NCBI GenBank assembly: GCA_902537055.1
Contig: CACAZW010000001.1
Span: 149,060 to 213,059, forward strand
DNA from: an uncultured Pelagibacteraceae bacterium
GTDB lineage: Bacteria > Pseudomonadota > Alphaproteobacteria > Pelagibacterales > Pelagibacteraceae
Length of the DNA: 64,000 bases
Direction: 5' to 3'
Shown piece after piece: positions 16,339 to 26,500 of the stretch. The translations under genes were made by a program, and so were the position numbers. The notes beneath the pieces were generated by a model. The model worked only from the letters and a program-made list of their open reading frames with translations. It did no database searches and had not been told where the DNA came from. Within the stretch, counting starts at the first letter, position 1. The number at the start of each line of letters is the position of its first letter.

Positions 16339-17109
16339 ATGGTTAATCCTTTTGTAATTTCTGACAAAAATTCTAGATCAACTAAAATTAAATATGCGGT
16401 CTTAAAAAAAATAAAAACATATTCTTTGTCAAAATCTAATTTAATCATTGTAATAGGTGGTGATGGATTTATGCTCGAAACGTTAAAAAAATATAATAAA
16501 TATAAAAAACCGTTTTATGGAATTAATTCAGGAAACTATGGTTTCCTTATGAATAAATTTTCTGAAAAAACAAACTACAAGAATTTAATTAAAGGAAGAT
16601 TGGTCTCAATATCTCCATTAGAAATGAGTGTGAAAAATAAATCAAATATTATAAAAAAATCTATAGCAATTAACGAAATTTCAGTTCTTAGACAAAGTAG
16701 ACAAACTGCATCATTGGCTATTTCAAATGGTAAAAAACAAATTATAAAACATTTAATTTCAGATGGTGTTTTGGTTTCAACACCTGCTGGTAGTACAGCT
16801 TATAACCTTTCTGTTCATGGTCCTATTCTTAGCATAGATTCTAATAAGTTATCTATAAGTCCCATCAGTGCTTTTAGACCTAGGAGATGGAAAGGAAAAA
16901 TAGTTAGTGATAAATCTAAAATCACGATTAAAAATTTAAATCATATAAAGAGACCCATAAGTGCTGTAGCTGACAATATCGAGGTAAGAAATGCAAAATC
17001 AATATCTATTAAAACTAACAAAAAAATTAAATTTAATTTAATATTTGATAAAAACAGAAGTCTTCAAAAAAAAATTAAAATCGAGCAGTTAAGAAACGAA
17101 ACTAATTAA
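16339..17109 (+). CDS. nadK: NAD kinase
   Basis: Phosphorylates NAD to NADP. The 256-residue protein shows the family GGDGFML block (GGDG at 40-43), GINSGNYGFLMN near 61-72, and the SDGVLVSTPAGSTAYNLS region near 138-155 that shapes the NAD site. The open frame reaches upstream into tRNA-Leu, but those codons are tRNA sequence, so ATG at 16339 is chosen, 3 bases after the tRNA CCA. The stop abuts the convergent tRNA-Thr. It was probably the native downstream neighbour of tRNA-Leu before the island formed. Confidence 0.93.
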   Translation: MVNPFVISDKNSRSTKIKYAVLKKIKTYSLSKSNLIIVIGGDGFMLETLKKYNKYKKPFYGINSGNYGFLMNKFSEKTNYKNLIKGRLVSISPLEMSVKNKSNIIKKSIAINEISVLRQSRQTASLAISNGKKQIIKHLISDGVLVSTPAGSTAYNLSVHGPILSIDSNKLSISPISAFRPRRWKGKIVSDKSKITIKNLNHIKRPISAVADNIEVRNAKSISIKTNKKIKFNLIFDKNRSLQKKIKIEQLRNETN

Positions 17110-17185
17110 TGGTGCCCCCGCACGGACTCGAACCGCGGACCTATTGATTACAAATCAATTGCTCTACCAGCTGAGCTACAAGGGC
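17110..17185 (-). tRNA. tRNA-Thr (anticodon UGU)
   Basis: Minus-strand tRNA with encoded CCA (TGG at 17110-17112 on the plus strand). Acceptor stem GCCCTTG/CGGGGGC with two G-U pairs, D loop AGCTGGTAGAG, anticodon loop TTTGTAA and T arm GCGGTTCGAGTCCGT. It abuts the convergent nadK stop codon with no spacer. Confidence 0.95.
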
Positions 17186-17218
17186 ATGAAGAGTTTTGTA
17201 TTATGATTTTTAAGATTA

Positions 17219-17962
17219 TCAAGTTTTATTTTTGTAATGATTTATATAATGAAAAGCTATCGCAGCGCTATTAGATATGTTCAAGCTTTCTATATTTTTA
17301 TTTATATCTATTTTTACTGAAAAATCTGTGTATTTTTTTGTATGTTCTCTCATACCGAAACCTTCTGATCCAAAAAGTAAAATATTATTTCCATCCCATT
17401 TGATATCATCAAATTTTTTATCACTTTTTGCATCAAATCCATAAACCCAAAAATTCTTTTCTCTTAAAAACTTAAGAGTTGTATTTATATTTGATACTGC
17501 AAATATATTAATATGTTCCATACAGCCACTTGCAGACTTATACATAAGTTTACTTTCTGATGGAAAATGTCTTTCTTTGATAATTATCCCATCTATTTCA
17601 AACGATGCAGCACTTCTAATTAACGAACCTATATTCCTAGGATCTGTAACCTCATCCAAGCACGCAATTGTTAAATTTTTTTTTGATTTAATAAATTCTT
17701 TTAAACTGTTTTTGTCAAAATGTTCAATTTCGGCTACATAACCTTGATGTGTAATTCCATCTTTTGAACAGTACTTATCTAATTCTTTTCTTGTTTTGTA
17801 ATAAATTTTCAAATCTTTGAGAAGATTTTTTTTTGAACTTACCCTGTGTATATTTTTTTTACTTTCTTCAGTGAGAAAAATTTTTAAAACTTTTCTTTTT
17901 GGATTTTTTAAAGCTTCAATAACTGCATGTTTTCCAACTATAAAAAAAGATGATTTATTCAT
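17219..17962 (-). CDS. rlmB: 23S rRNA (guanosine-2'-O)-methyltransferase RlmB-like, SpoU/TrmH family
   Basis: A SPOUT methyltransferase of 247 residues: an N-terminal substrate-binding domain, then the knot motifs DEVTDPRNIGSLIRSA, LFGSEGFGMR and ESLNISNSAAIA. This matches RlmB, which methylates G2251 of 23S rRNA. The open frame extends upstream through the divergent tRNA-Tyr, so the start is set at the ATG at 17962 (MNKSSFFIVGKHAV), which matches family length. The specificity within the TrmH family is inferred. Confidence 0.88.
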   Translation of the reverse strand: MNKSSFFIVGKHAVIEALKNPKRKVLKIFLTEESKKNIHRVSSKKNLLKDLKIYYKTRKELDKYCSKDGITHQGYVAEIEHFDKNSLKEFIKSKKNLTIACLDEVTDPRNIGSLIRSAASFEIDGIIIKERHFPSESKLMYKSASGCMEHINIFAVSNINTTLKFLREKNFWVYGFDAKSDKKFDDIKWDGNNILLFGSEGFGMREHTKKYTDFSVKIDINKNIESLNISNSAAIAFHYINHYKNKT

Positions 17963-18065
17963 GATAATTGTTGAATTTACACTATTTATTAAGCTATTTT
18001 CATATATTTCACGTATTGCATTTGTACAATAAAAATATATAAAACGCATGTTGTTTAAAGCTTTA

Positions 18066-18093
18066 TTGAACATGGGGTGCTTCCACCTAAAAT
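18066..18093 (+). promoter_or_regulatory. Probable promoter for tRNA-Tyr (and possibly tRNA-Gly-tuf)
   Basis: TTGAAC at 18066-18071, 16-bp spacer and TAAAAT at 18088-18093, ending 6 bases before the first base of tRNA-Tyr. It is the best -35/-10 pair in the divergent gap between rlmB and the tRNA. Confidence 0.4.
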
Positions 18094-18099
18094 TATTAA

Positions 18100-18185
<86 letters not shown>

Positions 18186-18226
18186 TTCAATAATTTTTTT
18201 TATAACACGGAGTGTACTTGGGTGTT

Positions 18227-18300
18227 GCGGGTGTAGTTCAATGGTAGAACGCTAGCCTTCCAAGCTGGATGTAAGGGTTCGATTCCCTTTACCCGCTCCA
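18227..18300 (+). tRNA. tRNA-Gly (anticodon UCC)
   Basis: A 74-base tRNA with encoded CCA at 18298-18300. Acceptor GCGGGTG/TACCCGC, anticodon stem CTAGC/GCTGG with loop CTTCCAA, T arm with GGTTCGATTCC. It precedes tuf by 43 bases and is likely processed from the same transcript. Confidence 0.95.
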
Positions 18301-18343
18301 AAAAAACTAAATTAAGGAAAAAAATAAAAGAGGTATACAAGTA

Positions 18344-19534
18344 ATGTCAAAAGAAAAGTTCGTAAGAAATAAACCGCACTGTAATATTGGAACTATTGGT
18401 CACGTTGATCATGGTAAAACAACATTAACTGCTGCGATTACAAAAGTATTAGCAGAGTCTGGCGGGGCGCAATTTACTGCTTATGATCAAATTGATAAAG
18501 CTCCAGAAGAAAAAGAGAGAGGAATTACTATTTCAACTGCTCACGTAGAATATGAAACAGAGAAAAGACACTATGCACACGTTGATTGTCCTGGACATGC
18601 AGATTATGTAAAAAACATGATTACAGGTGCCGCACAAATGGATGGTGCAATTTTAGTTGTAAATGCTGCAGACGGTCCAATGCCTCAAACTAGAGAACAT
18701 ATTCTTTTAGCAAGACAAGTTGGTGTTCCAGCCATAGTTGTTTATTTAAATAAAGTTGATCAAGTAGACGATAAAGAAATGATTGAGCTAGTTGAAGAAG
18801 AAATAAAAGATTTATTAACATCATATAAATTTCCAGGAGATAAAACTCCAATTATTAAAGGTTCAGCATTAGCTGCTGTAGAAGGTAGAGATGATGAGAT
18901 CGGAAAAAATTCTATAATGGAACTTATGAAATCTGTGGATGAATTTATTCCGCAACCAGACAGACCAAAAGATAAAGATTTCTTAATGCCAGTTGAAGAT
19001 GTCTTTTCTATCTCAGGAAGAGGTACAGTTGTAACTGGAAGAGTAGAATCTGGAGTAATTAAAACTGGTGATGAAATAGAAATTGTTGGAATTAGAGAAA
19101 CCAAAAAAACAGTTTGTACTGGAGTCGAAATGTTTAGAAAACTTTTGGACTCAGGTGAGGCAGGAGATAACATCGGTGCTCTTTTGAGAGGAGTGGAAAG
19201 AACTGATGTTGAAAGAGGTCAGGTTTTATGTAAACCTGGATCGATTACGCCGCATACTAAATTTGAGGCTCAAGCATACGTATTAAAAAAAGAAGAGGGT
19301 GGAAGACATACGCCATTCTTTACAAAATACAGACCTCAATTTTATTTTAGAACAACTGATGTTACAGGTGAAGTTGAATTACCTGCTGGCACTGAAATGG
19401 TTATGCCAGGTGATGATGCTAAATTTACAGTAAAATTAATTACACCGATTGCGATGGCAGAGAAATTAAACTTTGCTATTAGAGAAGGTGGCAGAACAGT
19501 AGGAGCTGGAGTAGTAACTAAAATTATAGAGTAA
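18344..19534 (+). CDS. tuf: Elongation factor Tu
   Basis: GTPase that brings aminoacyl-tRNA to the ribosome, 396 residues. G1 GHVDHGKT near residue 19, switch I with [14 protein letters not shown]3 DCPGHADY near 81, G4 NKVD near 136 and G5 GSAL near 174 are all present, followed by the two beta-barrel domains. It lies between tRNA-Gly and tRNA-Trp, not next to fusA; no second tuf copy is present in the str operon here. Confidence 0.99.
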   Translation: MSKEKFVRNKPHCNIGTIGHVDHGKTTLTAAITKVLAESGGAQFTAYDQIDKAPEEKERGITISTAHVEYETEKRHYAHVDCPGHADYVKNMITGAAQMDGAILVVNAADGPMPQTREHILLARQVGVPAIVVYLNKVDQVDDKEMIELVEEEIKDLLTSYKFPGDKTPIIKGSALAAVEGRDDEIGKNSIMELMKSVDEFIPQPDRPKDKDFLMPVEDVFSISGRGTVVTGRVESGVIKTGDEIEIVGIRETKKTVCTGVEMFRKLLDSGEAGDNIGALLRGVERTDVERGQVLCKPGSITPHTKFEAQAYVLKKEEGGRHTPFFTKYRPQFYFRTTDVTGEVELPAGTEMVMPGDDAKFTVKLITPIAMAEKLNFAIREGGRTVGAGVVTKIIE

Positions 19535-19541
19535 ACTCCAT

Positions 19542-19617
19542 AGGAGTGTAGCTCAATTGGTAGAGCGCCGGTCTCCAAAACCGGAGGTTGGGGGTTCGAT
19601 TCCCTCCGCTCCTGCCA
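19542..19617 (+). tRNA. tRNA-Trp (anticodon CCA)
   Basis: A 76-base tRNA with encoded CCA at 19615-19617. Acceptor AGGAGTG/CGCTCCT, anticodon loop CTCCAAA in the CCGGT/ACCGG stem, T loop TTCGATT. It starts 7 bases after the tuf stop and ends 12 bases before secE, the usual tuf-trnW-secE order. Confidence 0.96.
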
Positions 19618-19629
19618 AAAACGTCAATT

Positions 19630-19821
19630 ATGAAAAACCCACTTAAATTTATTCAGGATGTAAAGCAAGAGGCGTTCAAAGTTACTTGGCCAACCGGTAA
19701 AGAGGTTATTCAAGGGTCATTGATGGTAGTGGCGATGGCGATCGTTGCAGCTTTATTTTTTTTATTATTAGACCAAGTTCTTCAATTTTTTTTAGAATTA
19801 GTTTTAAGGGTTAATCTATAA
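19630..19821 (+). CDS. secE: Protein translocase subunit SecE
   Basis: A 63-residue membrane protein of the Sec channel. KFIQDVKQEAFKVTWPTGKEV is the amphipathic family signature before a single membrane span (about residues 32-55). The open frame runs upstream into tRNA-Trp, but ATG at 19630 gives the standard short SecE, so that start is chosen. It overlaps nusG by one base. Confidence 0.94.
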   Translation: MKNPLKFIQDVKQEAFKVTWPTGKEVIQGSLMVVAMAIVAALFFLLLDQVLQFFLELVLRVNL

Positions 19822-20351
19822 TGAAAAATTGGTATATCGTACAATCTCATTCAAGTTTTGAAAATAAGGTAGCCCAAGAAATTAAAGAGGAAGCCACAAA
19901 AGCAAAACTAGCAGATAAAATTGAGGAAATTATTGTTCCAACTCATGATATTACAGAGGTTAAAAGAGGAAAAAGAGTTCAAAGAAAGAAAAAATACTTT
20001 CCAGGATATGTTTTGTTGAAGAGTGAGATGGATAACACAATTTATCACATGATTAAAAATTTAAAAAAAGTAAGTGGTTTTTTAGGAACAAAGGGTACAC
20101 CAATACCTGTATCTGAAAAAGAAATTGAAAAAATACTTGGCCAAATTAAAGACGGTGTAGTACAACCAAAATCAGGAGTTGAATACAGCGTGGGTGAAAA
20201 AGTTCAAGTTATAGATGGACCTTTTGCATCATTCAGTGGTTTAGTAGAAGATATCGACGAAGAAAAATTAAGATTAAAAGTATCAGTATCAATATTTGGG
20301 AGACCAACACCTGTTGATTTAGAATATAGTCAAGTAGAGAAGGCAAGTTAA
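19821..20351 (+). CDS. nusG: Transcription termination/antitermination protein NusG
   Basis: A 176-residue NusG with an NGN domain ([19 protein letters not shown] start, [11 protein letters not shown] near 57) and a C-terminal KOW domain ([17 protein letters not shown] near 127). It binds RNA polymerase and couples transcription to translation or Rho. Its place between secE and rplK is conserved across bacteria; both neighbours overlap by one base. Confidence 0.98.
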   Translation: MKNWYIVQSHSSFENKVAQEIKEEATKAKLADKIEEIIVPTHDITEVKRGKRVQRKKKYFPGYVLLKSEMDNTIYHMIKNLKKVSGFLGTKGTPIPVSEKEIEKILGQIKDGVVQPKSGVEYSVGEKVQVIDGPFASFSGLVEDIDEEKLRLKVSVSIFGRPTPVDLEYSQVEKAS

Positions 20352-20779
20352 TGGCAAAAAAAGAAATAAGTGGATATATAAAATTACAAATTAACGGAGG
20401 TCAGGCGAACCCAGCACCACCTGTAGGACCAGCTTTAGGCCAAAGAGGGATAAACATTATGGACTTTTGTAAAGCTTTTAATGAGAAAACAAAATCTTTT
20501 GCAGGCAAACCTGTACCAGTTATTATCACAGTTTACAAAGACAAAAAATTTGATTTTATAATTAAATCACCACCAGCATCTCATTTTATTAAAGAAGCAA
20601 TAAAATTAAAAAGTGGTTCAAAAGAGCCTGGAAGGAATATAGTCGCAAAAATTTCAAAAAAACAATTAAAAGAAATAGCTGAAAAAAAAATGGCTGATTT
20701 AAATGCACATGATGTTGATGAAGCTATAAAAATTATTGCTGGATCTGCAAGATCTATGGGTATCGAGGTAGTAGAATAA
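20351..20779 (+). CDS. rplK: 50S ribosomal protein L11
   Basis: A 142-residue L11. The N-terminal domain shows [20 protein letters not shown] near residue 21, and the rRNA-binding C-terminal domain ends in [21 protein letters not shown]. It is part of the GTPase-associated centre. One-base overlaps with nusG and rplA indicate a single message. Confidence 0.99.
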   Translation: MAKKEISGYIKLQINGGQANPAPPVGPALGQRGINIMDFCKAFNEKTKSFAGKPVPVIITVYKDKKFDFIIKSPPASHFIKEAIKLKSGSKEPGRNIVAKISKKQLKEIAEKKMADLNAHDVDEAIKIIAGSARSMGIEVVE

Positions 20780-21468
20780 TGTCATCTAAAAGATATAAAA
20801 AATTACCAGAAAAAACTAGAGATTTACAATCTGAGTCAGTTGAAAAATTAATTCCTATTTTAAAGCAAAATTGTACAACAAAATTTGATGAATCTTTAGA
20901 CCTAAATTTACAGATTAATAACAAACAAAAGAAAAGTGAGATCAATATTAGAACAGTAATTAATTTACCTGGCGGAAGTTCAAAAAAAGTAAAAATAGGA
21001 GTTGTTTGTGAAGATAATAAATCTCAAGAAGCAAAAGATGCAGGAGCAGAAGTTGTTGGTGGAGATGAGCTTATAGAAGAAATAAAAGCAGGAAATATAA
21101 ACTTTGAAAAATTAATTTGTACTCCAGGAATGATGATTAAACTTTCAAAGTTAGGAAAAGTTCTTGGACCAAAAGGATTAATGCCAAATCCAAAATTAGG
21201 ATCAGTAACTAATGATGTAAAAAAAGCTATAAACGATGCTAAATCTGGACAAGTTGAAATAAGAAATGATAAAGATGGAAATATAGGCCTGAGTATAGGG
21301 AATAAATCTTTTTCGGATGATAAATTAATATTGAATTTTAATGCAGTACTAGATGTATTAGAGAAGGAAAAATCAAATAATGCAATTAAAGGCGATTTAA
21401 TTAAGCAAGCTTTTATAACTTCAACAATGGGCGTTTCATACAAAATTAAATTAGGTAAGAGTATTTAG
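20779..21468 (+). CDS. rplA: 50S ribosomal protein L1
   Basis: L1-stalk protein of 229 residues. TPGMMIKLSKLGKVLGPKGLMPNP near residue 114 and the conserved FNAVLDVL helix identify it. In other bacteria L1 represses its own operon by binding the message near rplK; a matching leader is not obvious in the 30 bases before rplK here because nusG abuts it. Confidence 0.98.
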   Translation: MSSKRYKKLPEKTRDLQSESVEKLIPILKQNCTTKFDESLDLNLQINNKQKKSEINIRTVINLPGGSSKKVKIGVVCEDNKSQEAKDAGAEVVGGDELIEEIKAGNINFEKLICTPGMMIKLSKLGKVLGPKGLMPNPKLGSVTNDVKKAINDAKSGQVEIRNDKDGNIGLSIGNKSFSDDKLILNFNAVLDVLEKEKSNNAIKGDLIKQAFITSTMGVSYKIKLGKSI

Positions 21469-21470
21469 TT

Positions 21471-21980
21471 ATGATGAATAAAGAACAAAAGAAACAGTAT
21501 ATATCTGATATGACAAATCAGTTCGAAAAATCTGAAGCTGTAATAGTTACTCATTATCAAGGTTTAACGATGAGTCAACTTGATGACTTAAGAGCTAAAA
21601 TGAGAGAACATGGTATAAAATTTAAAATTACAAACAATAGAATAACAAAATTAGCCTTACAAAAAACAAGATGCAAAGAACTTTCAGACTTGTTTTCAGG
21701 ACCTACTGCTGTTGCATTATCGGAAGATGCAATTACATCTGCAAAAATTTTAACAAATTTCTCAAAAGAAAATGAAAATTTAAAGATTCTAGGTGGAATC
21801 ATGGGTTCAGACATTTTAGACGTGGCTGGCGTCAAAAATGTAGCTACCTTACCTTCATTGGATGAGGCTAGGGCTAAAATAGTAGGAATATTAAGGTCTC
21901 CAGCACAAAAAATAGCAAGTATTTTACTTGCGCCGGCGTCAAAAATCGCTATTTTAGCGCTCGAAAAATCAAAAAAATAA
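21471..21980 (+). CDS. rplJ: 50S ribosomal protein L10
   Basis: A 169-residue L10 that anchors L7/L12 dimers. VTHYQGLTMSQLDDLRAKMREHG near residue 26 and KITNNRITKLAL are typical, and the C-terminal helix that binds L12 is present. It starts 2 bases after rplA, so the long rplJ leader that carries L10 autoregulation in Escherichia coli is absent. Confidence 0.97.
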   Translation: MMNKEQKKQYISDMTNQFEKSEAVIVTHYQGLTMSQLDDLRAKMREHGIKFKITNNRITKLALQKTRCKELSDLFSGPTAVALSEDAITSAKILTNFSKENENLKILGGIMGSDILDVAGVKNVATLPSLDEARAKIVGILRSPAQKIASILLAPASKIAILALEKSKK

Positions 21981-21998
21981 CCAGGGATAAGATTTACT

Positions 21999-22370
21999 AT
22001 GGCTGACTTAAATAAAATTATAGATGAATTATCAAGTTTAACTGTTGTAGAAGCAGCTGAACTTTCAAAACAACTTGAGGAAAAATGGGGAGTAACTGCA
22101 GCAGCAGCTGTAGCAGCAGCACCAGCAGCAGCAGGTGGAGCAGCACCAGCGGAAGAAAAAGATGAATTTACAATTATGCTTACTGCAGCTGGAGACAAAA
22201 AAATTAACGTAATAAAAGAAGTTAGAGCTATAACTGCTTTAGGACTTAAAGAAGCAAAAGATTTAGTTGAAGGCGCACCAAAAGAAGTCAAAACAGGTGT
22301 TAATAAAAAAGAAGCAGAAGAGATTAAGCAAAAACTCGAAGCAGCTGGCGCAAAAGTAGAACTAAAATAA
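21999..22370 (+). CDS. rplL: 50S ribosomal protein L7/L12
   Basis: A 123-residue stalk protein. The N-terminal dimerisation helix is followed by an Ala/Gly/Pro-rich hinge (about residues 32-52) coded by repetitive GCA codons, and by the C-terminal domain with [25 protein letters not shown]. The 18-base gap after rplJ has a ribosome-binding-like AGGGAT. Confidence 0.98.
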   Translation: MADLNKIIDELSSLTVVEAAELSKQLEEKWGVTAAAAVAAAPAAAGGAAPAEEKDEFTIMLTAAGDKKINVIKEVRAITALGLKEAKDLVEGAPKEVKTGVNKKEAEEIKQKLEAAGAKVELK

Positions 22371-22386
22371 ATTAGATAGGATTATT

Positions 22387-22410
22387 TACTGGTTATAATT
22401 TTAATCAGTA
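22387..22410 (+). promoter_or_regulatory. Hairpin in the rplL-rpoB spacer
   Basis: TACTGGTT (22387-22394) can pair with AATCAGTA (22403-22410) with one G-U pair and an 8-base loop, just before the rpoB ATG at 22417. It could set the rplL to rpoB expression ratio as an attenuator or processing site. No U run follows. Confidence 0.4.
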
Positions 22411-22416
22411 GTTGAA

Positions 22417-25400
22417 ATGCAATTATCTTTTACAGAAAAGAAGAATATAAGAAAAAGCTTTGGAAAACTAAAGGAAAGTTTATCTATCCCAAATCTTATA
22501 GAGGTACAAAAAAATTCTTATAAAGAACTCACAGAATTTAAACACGATGTTGAACAACACCTTGTTAAAGGTTTCGATAGAGTTTTTAAAAGCATTTTTC
22601 CAATTGAAGACTTAAATGACAAAGCAACATTAGAATATGTTTCATATAAATTAGAAAAACCTAAATTTGATGTAGAAGAATGTATAGCTAGGGGTCTGAC
22701 TTACTCAGCAGCTCTCAAATGTACACTTAGACTCGTTGTCTATGAGATAGATCAAGAAAATAACACAAAAGATATTTTATCTGCAAAAGAACAAGAAGTT
22801 TATATGGGAGAGGTCCCAATGATGACAAACAGCGGAACTTTTATAACTAATGGAGTTCAAAGAGTTGTTGTAAATCAAATGCACAGAAGTCCAGGTGTAT
22901 TCTTTGATCATGATAAAGGCAAATCACATGCGAGTGGTAAACTATTATTTAATTGTCGTGTAATTCCTAATCGTGGATCTTGGCTTGACTTTGAATTTGA
23001 CGTTAAAGATTTGTTATATTTTAGAATTGATAGAAAAAAGAAAATATTAGTTTCTACTTTATTGCAAGCTTTAGGATTTTCGAAAAATGATATTGTTGAT
23101 GAATTTTATCAAAAAGAAACATTAAATTATGATAAAAATTTAAAAAAATGGAAAACAAAATTTGATCCAGAAAATTACAAAGCTAAAAATTTTTCAGAAG
23201 AAGTAATTGATGCAAAAAATAATAAAGTAGTTGTAAAATTAGGAGAAAAAATAAATTTTTTAACAGCAAAAAAACTCTCCAATGATGGTTTGAAAGAAAT
23301 TTTTGTTTCTAACGAGTCTTTATATGGAAAATTTTTACATAGAGATATTACAGCTGGTGATGATGTATTTAAAATTGGAACAGAAATAAATGAGACTATA
23401 ATTAATAAAATTATTGAAACAAATATTAAATCTTTAGATATTTCTAGAACTAATTCAATAAATAAAGGTCCATATTTATTATTAAGTATTTTCAATGATA
23501 AAAATGAAAATAAAAATGATGCAATTACAGAAATATATAAGGTTTTACGACCTGGAGAACCTCCAACAATTGAGATAGCTACTCAGATATTTAACAACTT
23601 ATTTTTTAGTTCAGACAGATACGATTTATCAGATGTCGGACGGGTAAAAATGAATTCAAGATTAGAACTAACTTGTTCTGATAAAATTACAATTTTAAGA
23701 AATGATGACATTCTAGCAATAATAAAGAAAATGCTAGACTTGAGAGATGGTAAAGATGAAGTTGATGATATAGATCATTTAGGAAATAGACGAGTTAGGT
23801 CAGTTGGCGAACTTGTGGAAAATCAGGCAAGAATAGGTGTTTACAGAATGGAGAGAGCTATAAAAGAGAAAATGACTACCTTAGATGTTGAGTCAGCAAT
23901 GCCTCAAGATTTAATTAATGCAAAACCTCTGACTATTTCTCTTAAGGATTTTTTTGCTACCTCGCAACTATCACAGTTTATGGATCAAACTAATCCACTT
24001 TCTGAAATCACTCATAAAAGAAGAGTATCAGCTTTAGGACCAGGCGGTTTAACAAGAGAAAGGGCTGGATTTGAAGTACGAGACGTACACCCAACTCATT
24101 ATGGAAGAATCTGTCCAATTGAAACCCCAGAGGGACCGAACATTGGTTTAATTAATAGTTTATCTACATATTCAAAAATAAATAAATATGGTTTCATTGA
24201 AAGCCCATATAAAAAGGTAAAAGATGGTATCGTACAAAACAATATTGAATATTTATCGGCCATGGAGGAGACCAAATTTACCATTGCTCAAGCTAATTCT
24301 CAAATTGACAAAGATGGAAAATTTACAGAGGAATTAGTTTCTTGCAGACAGAATTTAAATTTTATTTTAGCGAAACCAGAAAACATAGATTATATTGATG
24401 TTTCTCCAAAACAACTTGTATCAGTAGCTGCTTCTTTAATACCTTTTTTAGAAAACGATGATGCTAATAGAGCATTAATGGGTTCTAATATGATGAGACA
24501 AGCAGTTCCGTTATTAAAACCAGAGGCCCCACTTGTAGGAACAGGCATAGAGAGTGATGTTGCGTTAGATTCAGGAGTAACAATTGTTGCGAGAAGAGAT
24601 GGAGTTGTAGATAAAATTGATGGTAAAAGAATTGTTATTAAGGCCTCAAGTGAAAAAGATTATTCTAAATCAGGTGTAGATATTTATAATTTACAGAAAT
24701 TTAAAAGATCAAATCAAAACACCTGTATAAATCAAAAACCTTTAGTTAGAGTTGGAGATAAGGTTAAATCTGGAGATATAATTGCTGACGGTCCTTCTAC
24801 TAAAGTTGGTGAATTAGCTCTAGGCAAAAATGTAACTGTAGCCTTCATGCCTTGGCAAGGATATAATTTTGAAGACTCAATATTAATTTCAGAAAGATGT
24901 GTAACAGATGACGTTTTTACTTCTATCCACATTGAGGAATACGAAGTTATGGCTAGAGATACAAAATTAGGAGAAGAGGATATAACTAGAGACATACCTA
25001 ATGTTAATGAAGAGTCATTAAAAAATTTAGATGAGTCGGGAATAGTTTACATAGGAGCAGAAGTAAAACCAGGAGATATTTTGGTAGGTAAAGTTACTCC
25101 TAAAGGGGATACTGCATCAGGCCCTGAAGAAAAATTACTCAGATCAATTTTTGGTGAAAAAGCAATTGATGTTACTGATACATCATTAAAAATGCCGAGT
25201 GGTAGTGGTGGAATAGTAGTTGATGTTAGAGTATTTAATAGACATGGTATTGATAAAGATGAAAGATCAATAACCATTGAGCGAGCAGAAATCGAGAGTG
25301 TTCAAGAAGATAAAAAGGTTGAGGAAGAAATTTTAGAAAGAAGTATAAAACAGAGATTGTCATCAATATTAAATTCAACAAAAATCAACAAAAAAATTAA

Positions 25401-26499
25401 AGATGTTGAGGCAAATACAATTATATCTGACGAGATAATCAATAATTTACCTGTTTCTGATTTATTTAAAATATCAGTCGATGATCAAGATAAACTATCT
25501 TCTTTGTCTCAAATTAAAGATCAATACAATAGTGCTAAACAGGATATTCAAGAAAGATTTGAAGACAAAGTTTTAAAAATTAGACAAGGTGATGATTTAT
25601 TACCTAGTGTTATGAAAATGGTTAAAGTTTTTGTTGCTATAAAAAGAAGGCTAAGACCAGGAGATAAAATGTCAGGAAGACATGGAAATAAAGGTGTTGT
25701 AAGTAAAATAGTTCCAGTCGAAGATATGCCCTATAGAGAAAATGGTAAACCAGTTGATATTGTTCTTAATCCATTAGGGGTTCCGAGTAGGATGAATGTT
25801 GGTCAAATATTAGAGACACACTTAGGGTGGTCATGCACAGAGCTAGGTGAGAAGTTAAATCAGTTAGTAAATGAAAATCAAAAGAAGATTGAAAAGACAG
25901 AGAAGATTAAATCATTTTTAAAAAATGTGTATGGTAAAGAAATATACAATGAAGATATTGAAAAGCTAAATCAATCTGAATTTGAGGATTTATGTTCAAA
26001 CATAAGACATGGTGTTCCGATAGCTACTCCAGTTTTTGATGGCGCTAAAGAAAACGATGTTACCAAGATGTTAGAATTAGCTGAATTACCAAACTCAGGT
26101 CAAACTACACTTTGGGATGGAAGAACTGGAGAGAAATTTGACAGACCTGTTACAGTCGGAACAATTTATATGTTAAAACTTCATCATTTAGTTGAAGATA
26201 AAATTCATGCAAGATCTACTGGACCTTATAGTTTAGTGACACAACAACCTCTCGGGGGTAAAGCACAATTAGGAGGTCAGAGATTTGGTGAAATGGAAGT
26301 TTGGGCATTAGAGGCTTATGGGGCGTCATACACGTTACAAGAAATTCTTACCGTTAAGTCAGACGATGTAGCTGGAAGAGTTAAAGTTTATGAAACTATA
26401 GTTAAAGGTGAAGAAAATTTTGAATCAGGTATACCCGAGTCGTTTAATGTTTTAGTTAAAGAAATTAAATCTCTAGCGTTAAATGTGGAGCTAAATTAA
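22417..26499 (+). CDS. rpoB: DNA-directed RNA polymerase subunit beta
   Basis: Subunit of 1360 residues. The rifampicin-binding region [23 protein letters not shown] near residue 526 keeps the usual Asp, His and Ser residues and so looks like a sensitive type. [24 protein letters not shown] follows. The conserved [27 protein letters not shown] and late [25 protein letters not shown] blocks are also present. It is followed by rpoC after one base, with no fusion. Confidence 0.99.
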   Translation: MQLSFTEKKNIRKSFGKLKESLSIPNLIEVQKNSYKELTEFKHDVEQHLVKGFDRVFKSIFPIEDLNDKATLEYVSYKLEKPKFDVEECIARGLTYSAALKCTLRLVVYEIDQENNTKDILSAKEQEVYMGEVPMMTNSGTFITNGVQRVVVNQMHRSPGVFFDHDKGKSHASGKLLFNCRVIPNRGSWLDFEFDVKDLLYFRIDRKKKILVSTLLQALGFSKNDIVDEFYQKETLNYDKNLKKWKTKFDPENYKAKNFSEEVIDAKNNKVVVKLGEKINFLTAKKLSNDGLKEIFVSNESLYGKFLHRDITAGDDVFKIGTEINETIINKIIETNIKSLDISRTNSINKGPYLLLSIFNDKNENKNDAITEIYKVLRPGEPPTIEIATQIFNNLFFSSDRYDLSDVGRVKMNSRLELTCSDKITILRNDDILAIIKKMLDLRDGKDEVDDIDHLGNRRVRSVGELVENQARIGVYRMERAIKEKMTTLDVESAMPQDLINAKPLTISLKDFFATSQLSQFMDQTNPLSEITHKRRVSALGPGGLTRERAGFEVRDVHPTHYGRICPIETPEGPNIGLINSLSTYSKINKYGFIESPYKKVKDGIVQNNIEYLSAMEETKFTIAQANSQIDKDGKFTEELVSCRQNLNFILAKPENIDYIDVSPKQLVSVAASLIPFLENDDANRALMGSNMMRQAVPLLKPEAPLVGTGIESDVALDSGVTIVARRDGVVDKIDGKRIVIKASSEKDYSKSGVDIYNLQKFKRSNQNTCINQKPLVRVGDKVKSGDIIADGPSTKVGELALGKNVTVAFMPWQGYNFEDSILISERCVTDDVFTSIHIEEYEVMARDTKLGEEDITRDIPNVNEESLKNLDESGIVYIGAEVKPGDILVGKVTPKGDTASGPEEKLLRSIFGEKAIDVTDTSLKMPSGSGGIVVDVRVFNRHGIDKDERSITIERAEIESVQEDKKVEEEILERSIKQRLSSILNSTKINKKIKDVEANTIISDEIINNLPVSDLFKISVDDQDKLSSLSQIKDQYNSAKQDIQERFEDKVLKIRQGDDLLPSVMKMVKVFVAIKRRLRPGDKMSGRHGNKGVVSKIVPVEDMPYRENGKPVDIVLNPLGVPSRMNVGQILETHLGWSCTELGEKLNQLVNENQKKIEKTEKIKSFLKNVYGKEIYNEDIEKLNQSEFEDLCSNIRHGVPIATPVFDGAKENDVTKMLELAELPNSGQTTLWDGRTGEKFDRPVTVGTIYMLKLHHLVEDKIHARSTGPYSLVTQQPLGGKAQLGGQRFGEMEVWALEAYGASYTLQEILTVKSDDVAGRVKVYETIVKGEENFESGIPESFNVLVKEIKSLALNVELN

Positions 26500-26500
26500 T

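Noticed and set aside
18760..19173. 137-residue open frame antisense to tuf
   Set aside because: Shadow frame of a highly conserved gene; composition is Ser/Ile-rich and unlike a real protein.
19588..19629. N-terminal extension of secE into tRNA-Trp
   Set aside because: The extra 14 codons are tRNA sequence; ATG at 19630 gives the standard SecE.
22090..22160. GCA-rich repetitive stretch as a DNA repeat element
   Set aside because: It is the coding sequence of the Ala-rich hinge of L7/L12, a normal feature of the protein.
21575..22291. Long 238-residue open frame antisense to rplJ and rplL
   Set aside because: It mirrors two well-identified ribosomal genes and owes its length to their codon bias (Ala/Ser-rich shadow of the L7/L12 hinge). 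No family pattern is visible.
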